Source of the DNA: an uncultured Prevotellaceae bacterium
Lineage (GTDB): Bacteria; Bacteroidota; Bacteroidia; Bacteroidales; Bacteroidaceae
NCBI GenBank assembly: GCA_900316475.1
Contig: ONDA01000009.1
Coordinates: forward strand, 42,970-106,969
Length of the DNA: 64,000 bases
Direction: 5' to 3'
The notes beneath the pieces are model-generated. The model saw only the letters and a program-made list of their open reading frames with translations, was not told where the DNA came from and made no database searches. Position numbers and translations under genes: made by a program. Shown here one piece after another: positions 8,776-16,922 of this stretch (within the stretch, counting starts at the first letter, position 1; every line of letters starts with the position of its first letter).

Positions 8776-9540
8776 ATGAGTACGATTATCTATCCCTCGC
8801 CCATCTTCGGCCCCGTACAGAGCCGCCGACTGGGCATTTCGTTAGGCATCAACCTGCTGCCGCGCGACGGTAAAGTGTGTTCCTTTGACTGCATCTATTG
8901 CGAGTGCGGCTTCAACGAGGACCACCGCCCCACCCTGCCGCTGCCTTCCCGCGAGGAGGTGGCCACGGCACTGGAACGCAAACTGCAGCAGATGGCGGAG
9001 GACGGTCAGATGCCTGACGTGCTGACCTTTGCCGGCAACGGCGAGCCGACGTGTCACCCGCATTTTGCAGAGATCATCGACGACACCATCCGTCTGCGCG
9101 ACCGCTATTGTCCGCAGGCCAAGGTGTCGGTACTGTCGAACTCGACGATGATTCACCGCCAGAGCGTCCACGACGCCCTGATGCGTGTCGACAACAACAT
9201 CCTGAAACTCGACACCGTCGATGCCGACTTCATCAACAAGGTAGACCATCCCAACAGCACGTACGACGTAGAGGCCATCATCGGGCGGATGAAGGCGTTC
9301 AACGGGCACGTCATCATCCAGACAATGTTCCTCAAGGGTCCCGGCATCGACAACACCACCGACGACTACGTCGCTCCCTGGCTCGACGCGGTCAAGGACA
9401 TTGCCCCCGAGCAGGTGATGATCTACACCATCGACCGCGAGACACCCGACCTGTCGCTGCAGAAAGCAAGTCGCGAGGAGTTGGATGCCATTCGCGACCG
9501 CGTCATTGCAGCCGGCATACCCTGCACGGCCTCGTATTAA
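8776..9540 (+). CDS. Radical SAM protein
   Basis: Cleaves SAM through a 4Fe-4S cluster bound by the CxxxCxxC motif, seen as CSFDCIYCECG with Cys 35, 39 and 42. The 254-residue protein starts SPIFGPVQSRRLGISLGINLLP, typical of the COG0731-like group of single-domain radical SAM proteins. Later motifs include LTFAGNGEPTCHPHF (about residue 75) and QTMFLKGPGIDNT. There is no C-terminal SPASM domain. The target molecule is unknown. It is monocistronic, with its own promoter and terminator. Confidence 0.93.
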   Translation: MSTIIYPSPIFGPVQSRRLGISLGINLLPRDGKVCSFDCIYCECGFNEDHRPTLPLPSREEVATALERKLQQMAEDGQMPDVLTFAGNGEPTCHPHFAEIIDDTIRLRDRYCPQAKVSVLSNSTMIHRQSVHDALMRVDNNILKLDTVDADFINKVDHPNSTYDVEAIIGRMKAFNGHVIIQTMFLKGPGIDNTTDDYVAPWLDAVKDIAPEQVMIYTIDRETPDLSLQKASREELDAIRDRVIAAGIPCTASY

Positions 9541-9544
9541 CAAC

Positions 9545-9575
9545 AATCCCCACCAATTGGCGGGGATTATTCTTT
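9545..9575 (+). terminator. Intrinsic terminator of radical SAM gene
   Basis: The stem AATCCCC (9545-9551) pairs with GGGGATT (9562-9568), followed by a T-rich stretch. Confidence 0.75.
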
Positions 9576-9584
9576 TATACGAGT

Positions 9585-9796
9585 TTCGCAAGTTTTTTTT
9601 ACCACGAATTACACGAATTACACGAATTTTAGCTGCGCATTGTTTTTTTATTTTTTCGAATTTCACAAATGAAAATCGCAAGCGATTTTCTTCGGCGCCA
9701 GCCAATTACTGCGAGCACTCGTGAGTCTTCGACAAGTTTCGTGAAATTCGTTTCATAATTCTATGCATAGAAAATTCGTTAAATTCGTGGTCGTTA
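9585..9796. repeat. Degenerate cgaatt-rich intergenic repeats
   Basis: About 210 bases without a convincing gene. It contains acacgaatt in tandem near 9605-9630, then variants of gtgaaattcgtt and ttaaattcgtggt in inverted orientation near 9735-9795. Similar cgaatt strings are common filler between Bacteroidales genes. Part of it could fold as a long imperfect hairpin downstream of lpxA. Confidence 0.5.
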
Positions 9797-9806
9797 TAAA
9801 ACTTGA

Positions 9807-10583
9807 TTATTTACCCATGATACCTCGTTTCGTGTTCTCCAGGAACTTAACGATGTTCTGGATTTCCGGACTGTCGGGCACCTGCTCCTTAATCTGGAGG
9901 ATGACGTCGTAGACGCTCGTCTTTCCGTTGAACAGCAGACGGTAGGCGTTGGCAATATGCTTCTGCACCTTCTTGTCAATACCGGCATTGTCGAGCATCG
10001 TAGTGTTCGGACCGCCATACACCATCGGCGAACCACCTGCGATGATATACGGTGGCACGTCGTGCGAGAAAGCCGTACCGGCCTGAATCAGCGAGAGGTC
10101 GCCGGCACGGGTATTGGCGTTCTGGATGGCTCCCGACGAGAAGATGACGCCGTTGCCGATTTCGCAGTCGCCGGCAATCTTCGCGCCATAGCCTAAGACG
10201 CAGTTGTTGCCGATGACGGTGTCGTGGCTGACGTGTGCGCCCTCCAGCAGGAAGTTGTTGTTGCCGATACGGGTGACGCCGTCGCGATGGGTGCCGCGGT
10301 TGATGACCACATTCTCACGGATGACGTTGTTGTCGCCGATTTCCACACACGACTTCTCACCACGGAAGTTGAAGTCCTGGGGCAGGGCGGCAATGACGCT
10401 GCCCTGATGGATTTTGTTACCCTTCCCGATGCGGGCACCGTCGCAGATGCTGACGAAGGGGAAGATGATGCAGTTGTCGCCTATGACCACGTCGTCCTCG
10501 ATATACACGAAGGGGAATATCTTACAGTTATTGCCGATTTTTGCCTTGGGCGAGATATCGGCCTTGGGGGATATTTCTGACAT
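9807..10583 (-). CDS. lpxA: LpxA-like UDP-N-acetylglucosamine O-acyltransferase
   Basis: LpxA performs the first acylation of lipid A synthesis. The 258-residue protein is a left-handed hexapeptide-repeat helix (IGNNCKIFPF, IGDNCIIFPF, IGKGNKIHQG and so on), followed by the C-terminal helical part AYRLLFNGKTSVYDV. The central histidines appear in EGAHVSHDTVIG. However, the segment corresponding to the E. coli H144 region reads SSGAIQN and lacks His, so this may be a diverged paralogue. Bacteroidales usually have another lpxA next to an lpxC-fabZ fusion, which is not in this window. The family is secure; the exact reaction is less so. Confidence 0.82.
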   Translation of the reverse strand: MSEISPKADISPKAKIGNNCKIFPFVYIEDDVVIGDNCIIFPFVSICDGARIGKGNKIHQGSVIAALPQDFNFRGEKSCVEIGDNNVIRENVVINRGTHRDGVTRIGNNNFLLEGAHVSHDTVIGNNCVLGYGAKIAGDCEIGNGVIFSSGAIQNANTRAGDLSLIQAGTAFSHDVPPYIIAGGSPMVYGGPNTTMLDNAGIDKKVQKHIANAYRLLFNGKTSVYDVILQIKEQVPDSPEIQNIVKFLENTKRGIMGK

Positions 10584-10620
10584 AAATTTAATGTTTAGAA
10601 TTCAGTATTCAGAGTCACTC

Positions 10621-12054
10621 TCACTTCGCTCCGCCGCCGAGTGCCTGATACAGGTTGACTACCGCCTGCATCTTGTTGAACTGGTCGGTGACTTCGCTAA
10701 TCTCAGCATTGAGCAGGTTCGACTGTGCAGAGATCACCTCCAGATAGGTGGTGTTCGACGACGACTCCATCAGCTTCTTCGTGTCCTCCACATTCTGGCG
10801 GAGCACGGCGACGCGCTTGCTGTCGAGGGCGCCCTTCTCTGCCGACGAGTTGTAGGTGACGAGGGCGTTCGACACCTCGTTGCCTGCCTTCAGCACGGCG
10901 TTCTGCCAGGTGTTGTAGGCCTGCTCATACTTCAACTTGGCCACCTTCAGTCCGGCGACGATCTGTCCGTGCTGGAAGATAGGCTGCACGAGCGAGCCTA
11001 CTGCCGACCACAGCATCTTGCCGGGGTTGACGAGGCCGTTGTTGTTGGTGAAGGCGCCCGTTCCCGTGATGGTGATGCTGGGATAGAAGCGCGAACGGGC
11101 CTGCTGCACGTCGTAGAAGCACTGGGCCAGCGACATCTCGGCAGCATGGACGTCGGCGCGGTTGTTCAGCAGGTTGATGCTCACGCCAGTAGCAAACTGC
11201 GAGGGCAGCGACTGGTCGGCGAGCTTGCCGCGGGCTATGCTGTGGGCGGGTTCGGCCAGCAGCAGTGTCAGCGCGTTCTCACACTCACGTATCTGGCGCT
11301 GCAGGTCCACCTTCTGTGCCTGGACGGAGTAGTAGGCAGCCTCAGCACTCTGCACGGCCGTCGAGCGGTAGCCCACGCGGTTCTCGTGCATGAATTTCAT
11401 CTTCTCCCACGTCTCCTTGGTCAGCTGTTCCATATCGGTGACAATCTCCACCTGGCGGTCGAGCATCAGCAGTGTGTAGTAGAGGTTGGCAATGCCGGCG
11501 ACAATGCCGCACTGGGCGGCTACCTGATAGTCCTTGACGGCCATCAGCTGCATCTGGGCCGACCGCTTGGCGTTCAGCAGGTTGCCGAAGAGGTCGACGG
11601 TCCACGAGGCAGAGACGGGAATCTGGTACGTCTTTGTCGTCACCGAGGGGTCTGTCTGCAAGGTGGAGATCGTTCCCTGGGGCGTCAGGGCGACAGAGGG
11701 CAGGAAGGCCAGACGGGCTATCTTCAGGGCCTCGTTCACCATCTGCACGTTCAGTGCCGCATTCAGCAGGTCGGGGTTGTTGGCAAGTCCCTTCTCGATG
11801 AGGGCCTGCAGCTGGGGGTCGGTGAACAGCTGGCGCCAGGGCAGGTTGCCGAACGACTCATCGCCGTCAGCCTGCAGGGCAGCGTTCTGGGCCACAGGGT
11901 CGCGGACAATGCCGTCGGCCACGACGTCAGGACGGTCGTACTTGTTGTAGAGCCCGCAACTGGTGAGCAGCAGACACGACAGCAGGAGACCCACCCCCAT
12001 GCCCCTCCCTGTATGGAGGGGAGTAGATACTCTGTTTATTGATATTTTACTCAT
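10621..12054 (-). CDS. RND efflux outer membrane lipoprotein (TolC/NodT family)
   Basis: The outer membrane channel of the tripartite pump encoded just upstream. The 477-residue protein has a lipobox (LLSCLLLTSC) and then GLYNKYDRPDV, typical of NodT-type factors. Two coiled-coil repeats follow (LPWRQLFTDPQLQALIEKGL and the FYPSITITGTGAF strand). The N-terminal stretch STPLHTGRGMGVG is encoded by a palindromic repeat (11987-12025), so the n-region of the signal peptide is partly repeat-derived; an internal Met in that stretch could be the real start. It is third in the adaptor-pump-channel operon. Confidence 0.93.
   Translation of the reverse strand: MSKISINRVSTPLHTGRGMGVGLLLSCLLLTSCGLYNKYDRPDVVADGIVRDPVAQNAALQADGDESFGNLPWRQLFTDPQLQALIEKGLANNPDLLNAALNVQMVNEALKIARLAFLPSVALTPQGTISTLQTDPSVTTKTYQIPVSASWTVDLFGNLLNAKRSAQMQLMAVKDYQVAAQCGIVAGIANLYYTLLMLDRQVEIVTDMEQLTKETWEKMKFMHENRVGYRSTAVQSAEAAYYSVQAQKVDLQRQIRECENALTLLLAEPAHSIARGKLADQSLPSQFATGVSINLLNNRADVHAAEMSLAQCFYDVQQARSRFYPSITITGTGAFTNNNGLVNPGKMLWSAVGSLVQPIFQHGQIVAGLKVAKLKYEQAYNTWQNAVLKAGNEVSNALVTYNSSAEKGALDSKRVAVLRQNVEDTKKLMESSSNTTYLEVISAQSNLLNAEISEVTDQFNKMQAVVNLYQALGGGAK
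11987..12025 (-). repeat. GC-rich palindromic repeat, copy B (inside efflux channel gene)
   Basis: Read on the minus strand it matches copy A at 4669: a CTCCCCTCC / GGGAGGGGC hairpin and tail GGGGGTGGGTCTC. It is translated in frame within the signal peptide of the outer membrane lipoprotein. Confidence 0.75.
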
Positions 12055-12088
12055 ATTTTTATGTCCTATTAATTGTCCTTACATGCCG

Positions 12089-12127
12089 TTCCCCCTCACT
12101 GACAGGGAGGGGGCTGGGGCGGGTCTC
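12089..12127 (+). repeat. GC-rich palindromic repeat, copy C (pump-channel gap)
   Basis: CCCCCTC / GAGGGGG hairpin and tail GGGGCGGGTCTC, placed between the pump stop codon and the channel start. It is opposite in orientation to copy B only 60 bases away. Confidence 0.7.
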
Positions 12128-15100
12128 TTACTTCTCCAGTTCATAGTCCACGGGCTTGGCATGGGCGTACTGAGCCAGTTCGGCGGCCACATCCTCGTTC
12201 TCTTCTTTCTCAAACTTCAGCGGACGCAGCTTCTCCTGCAGACTCTGGAAGATGACGAACAGCGTCGGCACGACGAAGAGCTGGCAGAGGGTACCGATGA
12301 GCATACCGCCGACGGCGGCAGCACCTAAGGTCTGGTTACCGTTCTTGCCTACACCCGAGGCGAACATCATCGGCAGCAGACCGATGACCATGGCCAGCGA
12401 CGTCATGAGGATAGGACGCAGACGAGCTGCCGAACCGAGGACGGCCGACCACGAGATGGCCATACCGAGCTGGCGGCGCTCCAGGGCGAACTGCACTATC
12501 AGGATGGCGTTCTTTGCCAACAGACCGATCAGCATGATGAGCGAGATCTGCATATAGATGTCGTTGGAGTGACCGAAGAGCATCGTGAACAGGAAGCAGC
12601 CGGCCAGACCGAAGGGTACCGAGAGCACCACCGACAGCGGCAGGAGGTAGGACTCATACTGTGCCGAGAGGATGAGGTAGATGAAGATGAAGCAGAGCAC
12701 GAAGATGACGGCCGTGGTGTTCGACGCCTTGGCCTCCTCACGCGTCAGACCCGAATACTCGTAGGTATAGCCTGTGGGCAGCACGTCGGCAGCCACCTCC
12801 TGGGCGGCCTTGATGGCCTCACCGGTAGAATAGCCGGCAGCCACCGTTGCCGTCACGTTGATAGAGGTGAACAGGTTGAAGCGGTTGATGTTCGACGGAC
12901 CGTAGACGCGCTCCAGACGGCAGAACTCCTTGGCAGGCGACATGCCGCCGGGGGTACGCACATAGACGCTGTTGAGCGACTCGGGCGTCATACGTGTCTC
13001 GGGCGAACCTTGTATCATGACGCGGTAGAGCTTACCGTAGGCGTTGAAGTTCGAGGCGTAGAGACCGCCGTAGTAGCCCTGCAGCGTGGTGAGCACCGTA
13101 CTGGGCGAGATGCCGGCCTGCTTACACTTGGCCACATCGACGTGCAGCATATACTGCGGGTAGTTGGGGTTATACGAGGTCTGTGCCGTCTGGAACTCAG
13201 GCCGCTTGTTGAGTTCGGCCAGGTAGTCCTTGACGACGCCGAAGAACTTGTCAAGCGAACCGCCGGTACGGTCCTGCATCACGATGGACACACCGGAGTT
13301 GGCCGAGAAACCGGGAATCATAGGCGGTGCGAAGGCCAGAATCTGGGCATCCTTGATATGGGCCGTCTTGATATAGATCTGGGCCAACACGCCATTCGAC
13401 TCGTAGGGATTGAGGAAGAAGCGGTAGATGCCATCGCCCTGCCACAGACCGCTGAGTTTCCAGAAGAATCCCTTCTGACGCTCGGCAAACGGCTTCAGCT
13501 TGATGATGAACGTAGCCTGGTCGGAACCGGCACCGGCAATGAAGTTGTAACCCTGAATCTGCTCACGGCTCTGGATGGCCGGGTCGGCAGCCAGGATGCT
13601 GTCCACCTGACTGATGACGCGCTTGGTGCGCTCCACCGACGTGGCCGGCGGCATGGAGATGGTACAGAAGACGGTGCCGGTATCCTCGTCGGGCACCAGG
13701 CCCGTCTTGGCGGTAGCCATCGTCATCACCAGCACAACGATGCCGATGATGACGGCAAGACCGATGGCCAGCGGCTTCTTCACCAGTTTCTCCACTATAC
13801 CTTTATATTTATTAGTGGTCGTATTGAAGGCGGTGTTGAACGAGGCATGGAAGCGGTCTATCACCGACATCTTCTTAGCGTGTCCGTCCTTGTCGTGGGG
13901 TTTCAGGAAGATGGCACACAGGGCGGGCGACAGCGTCAGGGCGTTCAGCGCCGAGATGAAGATGCTGACAGCCATCGTCACACCAAACTCACGGTAGAAC
14001 GAGCCGGAGGTGCCGCCGATGAACGACACGGGGATGAACACCGAGGCCATCACCAGCGTGATAGAGATGATAGCACCCGAAATCTCATTCATGGCATCGA
14101 TAGAGGCCGTCAGCGTTGACTTGTAGCCCTGGTCGAGCTTGGCGTGTACGGCCTCTACCACCACGATAGCGTCGTCCACCACAATGGCGATGGCCAGCAG
14201 CAGCGCCGACAGCGTCAGCAGGTTGATGGAGAAGCCGAAGACGCTCAGGAAGAAGAACGTACCCACCAGCGACACCGGCACGGCAATCAGCGGGATGAGC
14301 GTCGAGCGCCAGTCCTGCAGGAAGATGTAAATCACGATGAACACCAGTATCAGCGTGAACAGCAGCGTGAACACCACCTCCTCGATAGAGGCGTAGAGGA
14401 ACTCCGTGACGTCGTAGTTTATCTTGTAGAACATACCCGGGGGCATCAGCTTCTGCTGGGCTTCCAGCTCGGCCTTCACCTGCTTGGCTATCTCGTTGGC
14501 GTTGGAGCCGGCAATCTGCTGCACCATACCCATGACCGACGGGATGTTGTTGTTCTTCATCGACACGGAGTATTGCTGACCGCCAAGTTCTATGCGGGCC
14601 ACGTCCTTCAGCTTCAGCGTCTGACCGTTGGCGTCGCTCTTGATGATGATGTTGCCAAACTCCTCGGGACTCTTCAGACGGCCGGTGTAGCGCATGGCGT
14701 ACTCGTACTGCACGTCGCTCTCCTGTCCGAACGAGCCCGGCGCAGCCTCGATGTTCTGTTCGGCCAGCACACCGCTAATGTCCGAAGGCATCAGGTTGTA
14801 CTGCTTCATCACGTCGGGCTTCAGCCAGATACGCATCGAGTAGGTCTTCAGACCCGGCGACTGCACGTCACCAACACCCTGAATACGCTTGATGGCCGGG
14901 ATGATGTTGATGTTGTTGTAGTTCGTCAGGAACTCGTCGTCGTAGCGACCGTCAGAGGTCAGCGTGAACATCAGCACCTGCGACGTCTGGCGCTTCGTCA
15001 CCGTCACACCGATGCGCGTCACCTCGGCAGGCAGCAGGGCCTGGGCCTGCGACACGCGGTTCTGCACGTTGACGGCACACATATCGGGGTTCATGCCCTG

Positions 15101-15385
15101 GCGGAACAGCACCGAGAGCTGCGCCGAACCGGTCGAGGCGGTCGACGTGATGTAGTCCATGCCTTCCACACCGTTGATGCTTTCTTCCAGCGGCGTGATG
15201 ACGGAGTTCTTCACCGTCTCGGCGTCAGCACCCGGGTAACTGGTCCATACGGCAACGGTAGGAGGTGCTATATTGGGGTACTGCTCGATAGGCAGCGACA
15301 CCAGCCCGATGAAGCCCAGCAGGACTATCAGGATGGAGATCACCGTCGAGAGCACCGGTCGTTTGATAAAGGTTGTAAAAGTCAT
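12128..15385 (-). CDS. RND efflux pump, inner membrane (HAE1/AcrB family)
   Basis: A proton-driven trimeric exporter in the cytoplasmic membrane. The start is set at ATG 15385, giving the canonical MTFTTFIKRPVLSTVISILI; 12 upstream codons are open but atypical. At 1085 residues it has the family length. Visible landmarks are PIEQYPNIAPPTV (about residue 40), GMDYITSTASTGSAQLSV and the TM4 stretch LLAIAIVVDDAIVVVEAV with the paired Asp. The second half repeats the fold (GYTYEYSGLTREE, LIGLLAKNAILIVQFA). Substrates cannot be predicted; the lack of regulators nearby leaves induction unknown. Confidence 0.96.
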   Translation of the reverse strand: MTFTTFIKRPVLSTVISILIVLLGFIGLVSLPIEQYPNIAPPTVAVWTSYPGADAETVKNSVITPLEESINGVEGMDYITSTASTGSAQLSVLFRQGMNPDMCAVNVQNRVSQAQALLPAEVTRIGVTVTKRQTSQVLMFTLTSDGRYDDEFLTNYNNINIIPAIKRIQGVGDVQSPGLKTYSMRIWLKPDVMKQYNLMPSDISGVLAEQNIEAAPGSFGQESDVQYEYAMRYTGRLKSPEEFGNIIIKSDANGQTLKLKDVARIELGGQQYSVSMKNNNIPSVMGMVQQIAGSNANEIAKQVKAELEAQQKLMPPGMFYKINYDVTEFLYASIEEVVFTLLFTLILVFIVIYIFLQDWRSTLIPLIAVPVSLVGTFFFLSVFGFSINLLTLSALLLAIAIVVDDAIVVVEAVHAKLDQGYKSTLTASIDAMNEISGAIISITLVMASVFIPVSFIGGTSGSFYREFGVTMAVSIFISALNALTLSPALCAIFLKPHDKDGHAKKMSVIDRFHASFNTAFNTTTNKYKGIVEKLVKKPLAIGLAVIIGIVVLVMTMATAKTGLVPDEDTGTVFCTISMPPATSVERTKRVISQVDSILAADPAIQSREQIQGYNFIAGAGSDQATFIIKLKPFAERQKGFFWKLSGLWQGDGIYRFFLNPYESNGVLAQIYIKTAHIKDAQILAFAPPMIPGFSANSGVSIVMQDRTGGSLDKFFGVVKDYLAELNKRPEFQTAQTSYNPNYPQYMLHVDVAKCKQAGISPSTVLTTLQGYYGGLYASNFNAYGKLYRVMIQGSPETRMTPESLNSVYVRTPGGMSPAKEFCRLERVYGPSNINRFNLFTSINVTATVAAGYSTGEAIKAAQEVAADVLPTGYTYEYSGLTREEAKASNTTAVIFVLCFIFIYLILSAQYESYLLPLSVVLSVPFGLAGCFLFTMLFGHSNDIYMQISLIMLIGLLAKNAILIVQFALERRQLGMAISWSAVLGSAARLRPILMTSLAMVIGLLPMMFASGVGKNGNQTLGAAAVGGMLIGTLCQLFVVPTLFVIFQSLQEKLRPLKFEKEENEDVAAELAQYAHAKPVDYELEK

Positions 15386-15394
15386 GTTAATTTC

Positions 15395-15492
15395 CGATTT
15401 AACGATTTTCCGATTTAGCAATTATCCGATTTAACGATTAACCGATTAACCGATTTTCCGATTAACCGATTAACCGATAAGCCGATTCATCG
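15395..15492. repeat. Tandem ccgatta-type repeats between adaptor and pump genes
   Basis: About a dozen imperfect copies of an 8-9 bp unit (ccgatta, ccgattt, ccgataa) fill almost the whole gap between the two efflux genes. Confidence 0.8.
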
Positions 15493-15494
15493 AT

Positions 15495-16661
15495 TTATTT
15501 CTTCATCGCCCCCACAATGTCTCCGGCACTCATGGCCTTCACCTGCTCCTTGATCTTCTGGTTATAGCGCTCTTGGGTGATGGGAACGATGACCATGCCG
15601 TCGCTCAGCTTCGTGATGCCGTTGGAGACGTATTTGTCGCCAACCTTCAGACCCTCGGTCACGACGTAGTTGTTACCGTCGTTCTGCGGAGCCACCTTAA
15701 TCTCGGTGTACACCACCTTGTTGTCCTTGCCCAGGGTGTAGACAAACTTCTTGTCCTGCACCTCCGACACGCACGACTGGGGGATGACGATGGCCGAATT
15801 GTTGTCGTGGGGAATGACGATGGCACCGGAGCCGCCGCTCTTCAACAGCTTCTCGGCGTTGGGGAACACGGCAATCAGCTGCACCGTACCCGTAGCCTGG
15901 TCGATGACGCCGCTCATCTTCGTCACCTTACCCTCGTGGCCGTAGATGGTGCCGTCGGCCAACTTCAGCTGCACGGCAGGCAGCTGCGACAGACCGTCGC
16001 CACTCTTCGACATCGCCAGGGCGTCTTTCTCGGTCATCGAGAAGTAGACTTCCATCGACGAGTTGTTCGACACCGTGGTCAGCACGTTCTGAGCACCCAC
16101 CAAGGCACCCACCTTGAAGGGCAGCGTGCCCACAACGCCGGAGGCAGGACTCTTCACAAAGCAGAAGCTCAGCTGCTCCTTGGCAGAAGCCAGGGCGGCC
16201 TGAGCCTGGGCCAGGCCGGCCTTGGCCTGCTCATACTGGTTCGTGGCAGACTTCAGCTCGAAGTCGCCAATCACCTTGTTCTCAAACAGTTTCTGAGAGT
16301 TCTCGTAGCTCAGCTTGGCAGTATTGCAGGCGGCCTGCGCCGTATTGACAGAGGCCTGGGCCTGACGCACCTGAGCCTGATAGGTGGCGTTGTCAATCTC
16401 GAACAGCACCTGTCCGGCACCGACGGTCTGACCTTCCTTCACGTTGATGCGGGTAATGAATCCGCCAATCTTCGGACTAATCTGGACGTCCTGCACACCC
16501 TTGATAGAGGCAGGATAGGTGGCCTGCGACGAAGCGCTGCTCGTACCCACCGTTACGACGGGAAACTCATTGTCACCGAACGTCGGGCGACCGCCACCAC
16601 CGCCGCAAGAAACGAGCAACAGTGCAGAGGCCGCAAACATTAAAATCTTGCTTTTTTCCAT
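15495..16661 (-). CDS. RND efflux periplasmic adaptor (MFP/AcrA family), lipoprotein
   Basis: Bridges the inner membrane pump and the outer membrane channel. The 388-residue protein has a lipobox LLLVSC followed by a poly-Gly linker. It then has the lipoyl-barrel entry GFITRINVKEGQTVGAGQVLFEIDN, the alpha-hairpin (about residues 90-160: VNTAQAACNTAKLSYENSQKLF), and the closing barrel motif KSPASGVVGTLPFKVGALV. It is the first gene of the adaptor-pump-channel operon and has its own -7 box upstream. Confidence 0.96.
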   Translation of the reverse strand: MEKSKILMFAASALLLVSCGGGGGRPTFGDNEFPVVTVGTSSASSQATYPASIKGVQDVQISPKIGGFITRINVKEGQTVGAGQVLFEIDNATYQAQVRQAQASVNTAQAACNTAKLSYENSQKLFENKVIGDFELKSATNQYEQAKAGLAQAQAALASAKEQLSFCFVKSPASGVVGTLPFKVGALVGAQNVLTTVSNNSSMEVYFSMTEKDALAMSKSGDGLSQLPAVQLKLADGTIYGHEGKVTKMSGVIDQATGTVQLIAVFPNAEKLLKSGGSGAIVIPHDNNSAIVIPQSCVSEVQDKKFVYTLGKDNKVVYTEIKVAPQNDGNNYVVTEGLKVGDKYVSNGITKLSDGMVIVPITQERYNQKIKEQVKAMSAGDIVGAMKK

Positions 16662-16740
16662 ACTTTATTTTTACACTTAAATTGTTATTGAAGTCTATTG
16701 TCGGCGGAAACCCACAACCCTTTGTGTAGTTTCCGAAGTG

Positions 16741-16748
16741 CAAAGGTA
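16741..16748 (-). promoter_or_regulatory. -7 box of the efflux operon
   Basis: TACCTTTG on the minus strand, about 80 bases upstream of the adaptor start. The -33 box is weak (CAAC at 16767-16770 on the plus strand). Confidence 0.55.
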
Positions 16749-16871
16749 CGAAAAAATAGCGTTTCTCAACACCACAGCACGTATATTTTAACAAAGTTTA
16801 TTGAGCGAACCTCTTTTTGTATGTAACAGAATAACCGCCGCCATGTTACATCGAGAAAAATTATCGAAAGT

Positions 16872-16902
16872 TTTGAACTTTCATAGATAATGTGTACCTT
16901 TG
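16872..16902 (+). promoter_or_regulatory. Promoter of cca
   Basis: TTTG (16872-16875) and TACCTTTG (16895-16902), 19 bases apart. It overlaps the open frame upstream of ATG 16923 and so rules out the longer start. Confidence 0.75.
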
Positions 16903-16922
16903 CAGCCGAATTGCAAGAAATC

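Noticed and set aside
10414-12042. Long plus-strand open frame (over 500 codons) opposite the efflux channel gene
   Set aside because: Antisense shadow of a well supported gene; composition (His, Gln, Arg, Val rich) is typical of reverse frames in GC-rich coding DNA, with no domain seen.
12569-15418. Two long plus-strand open frames opposite the RND pump gene
   Set aside because: Mirror frames of a conserved pump; no recognisable domain or promoter.
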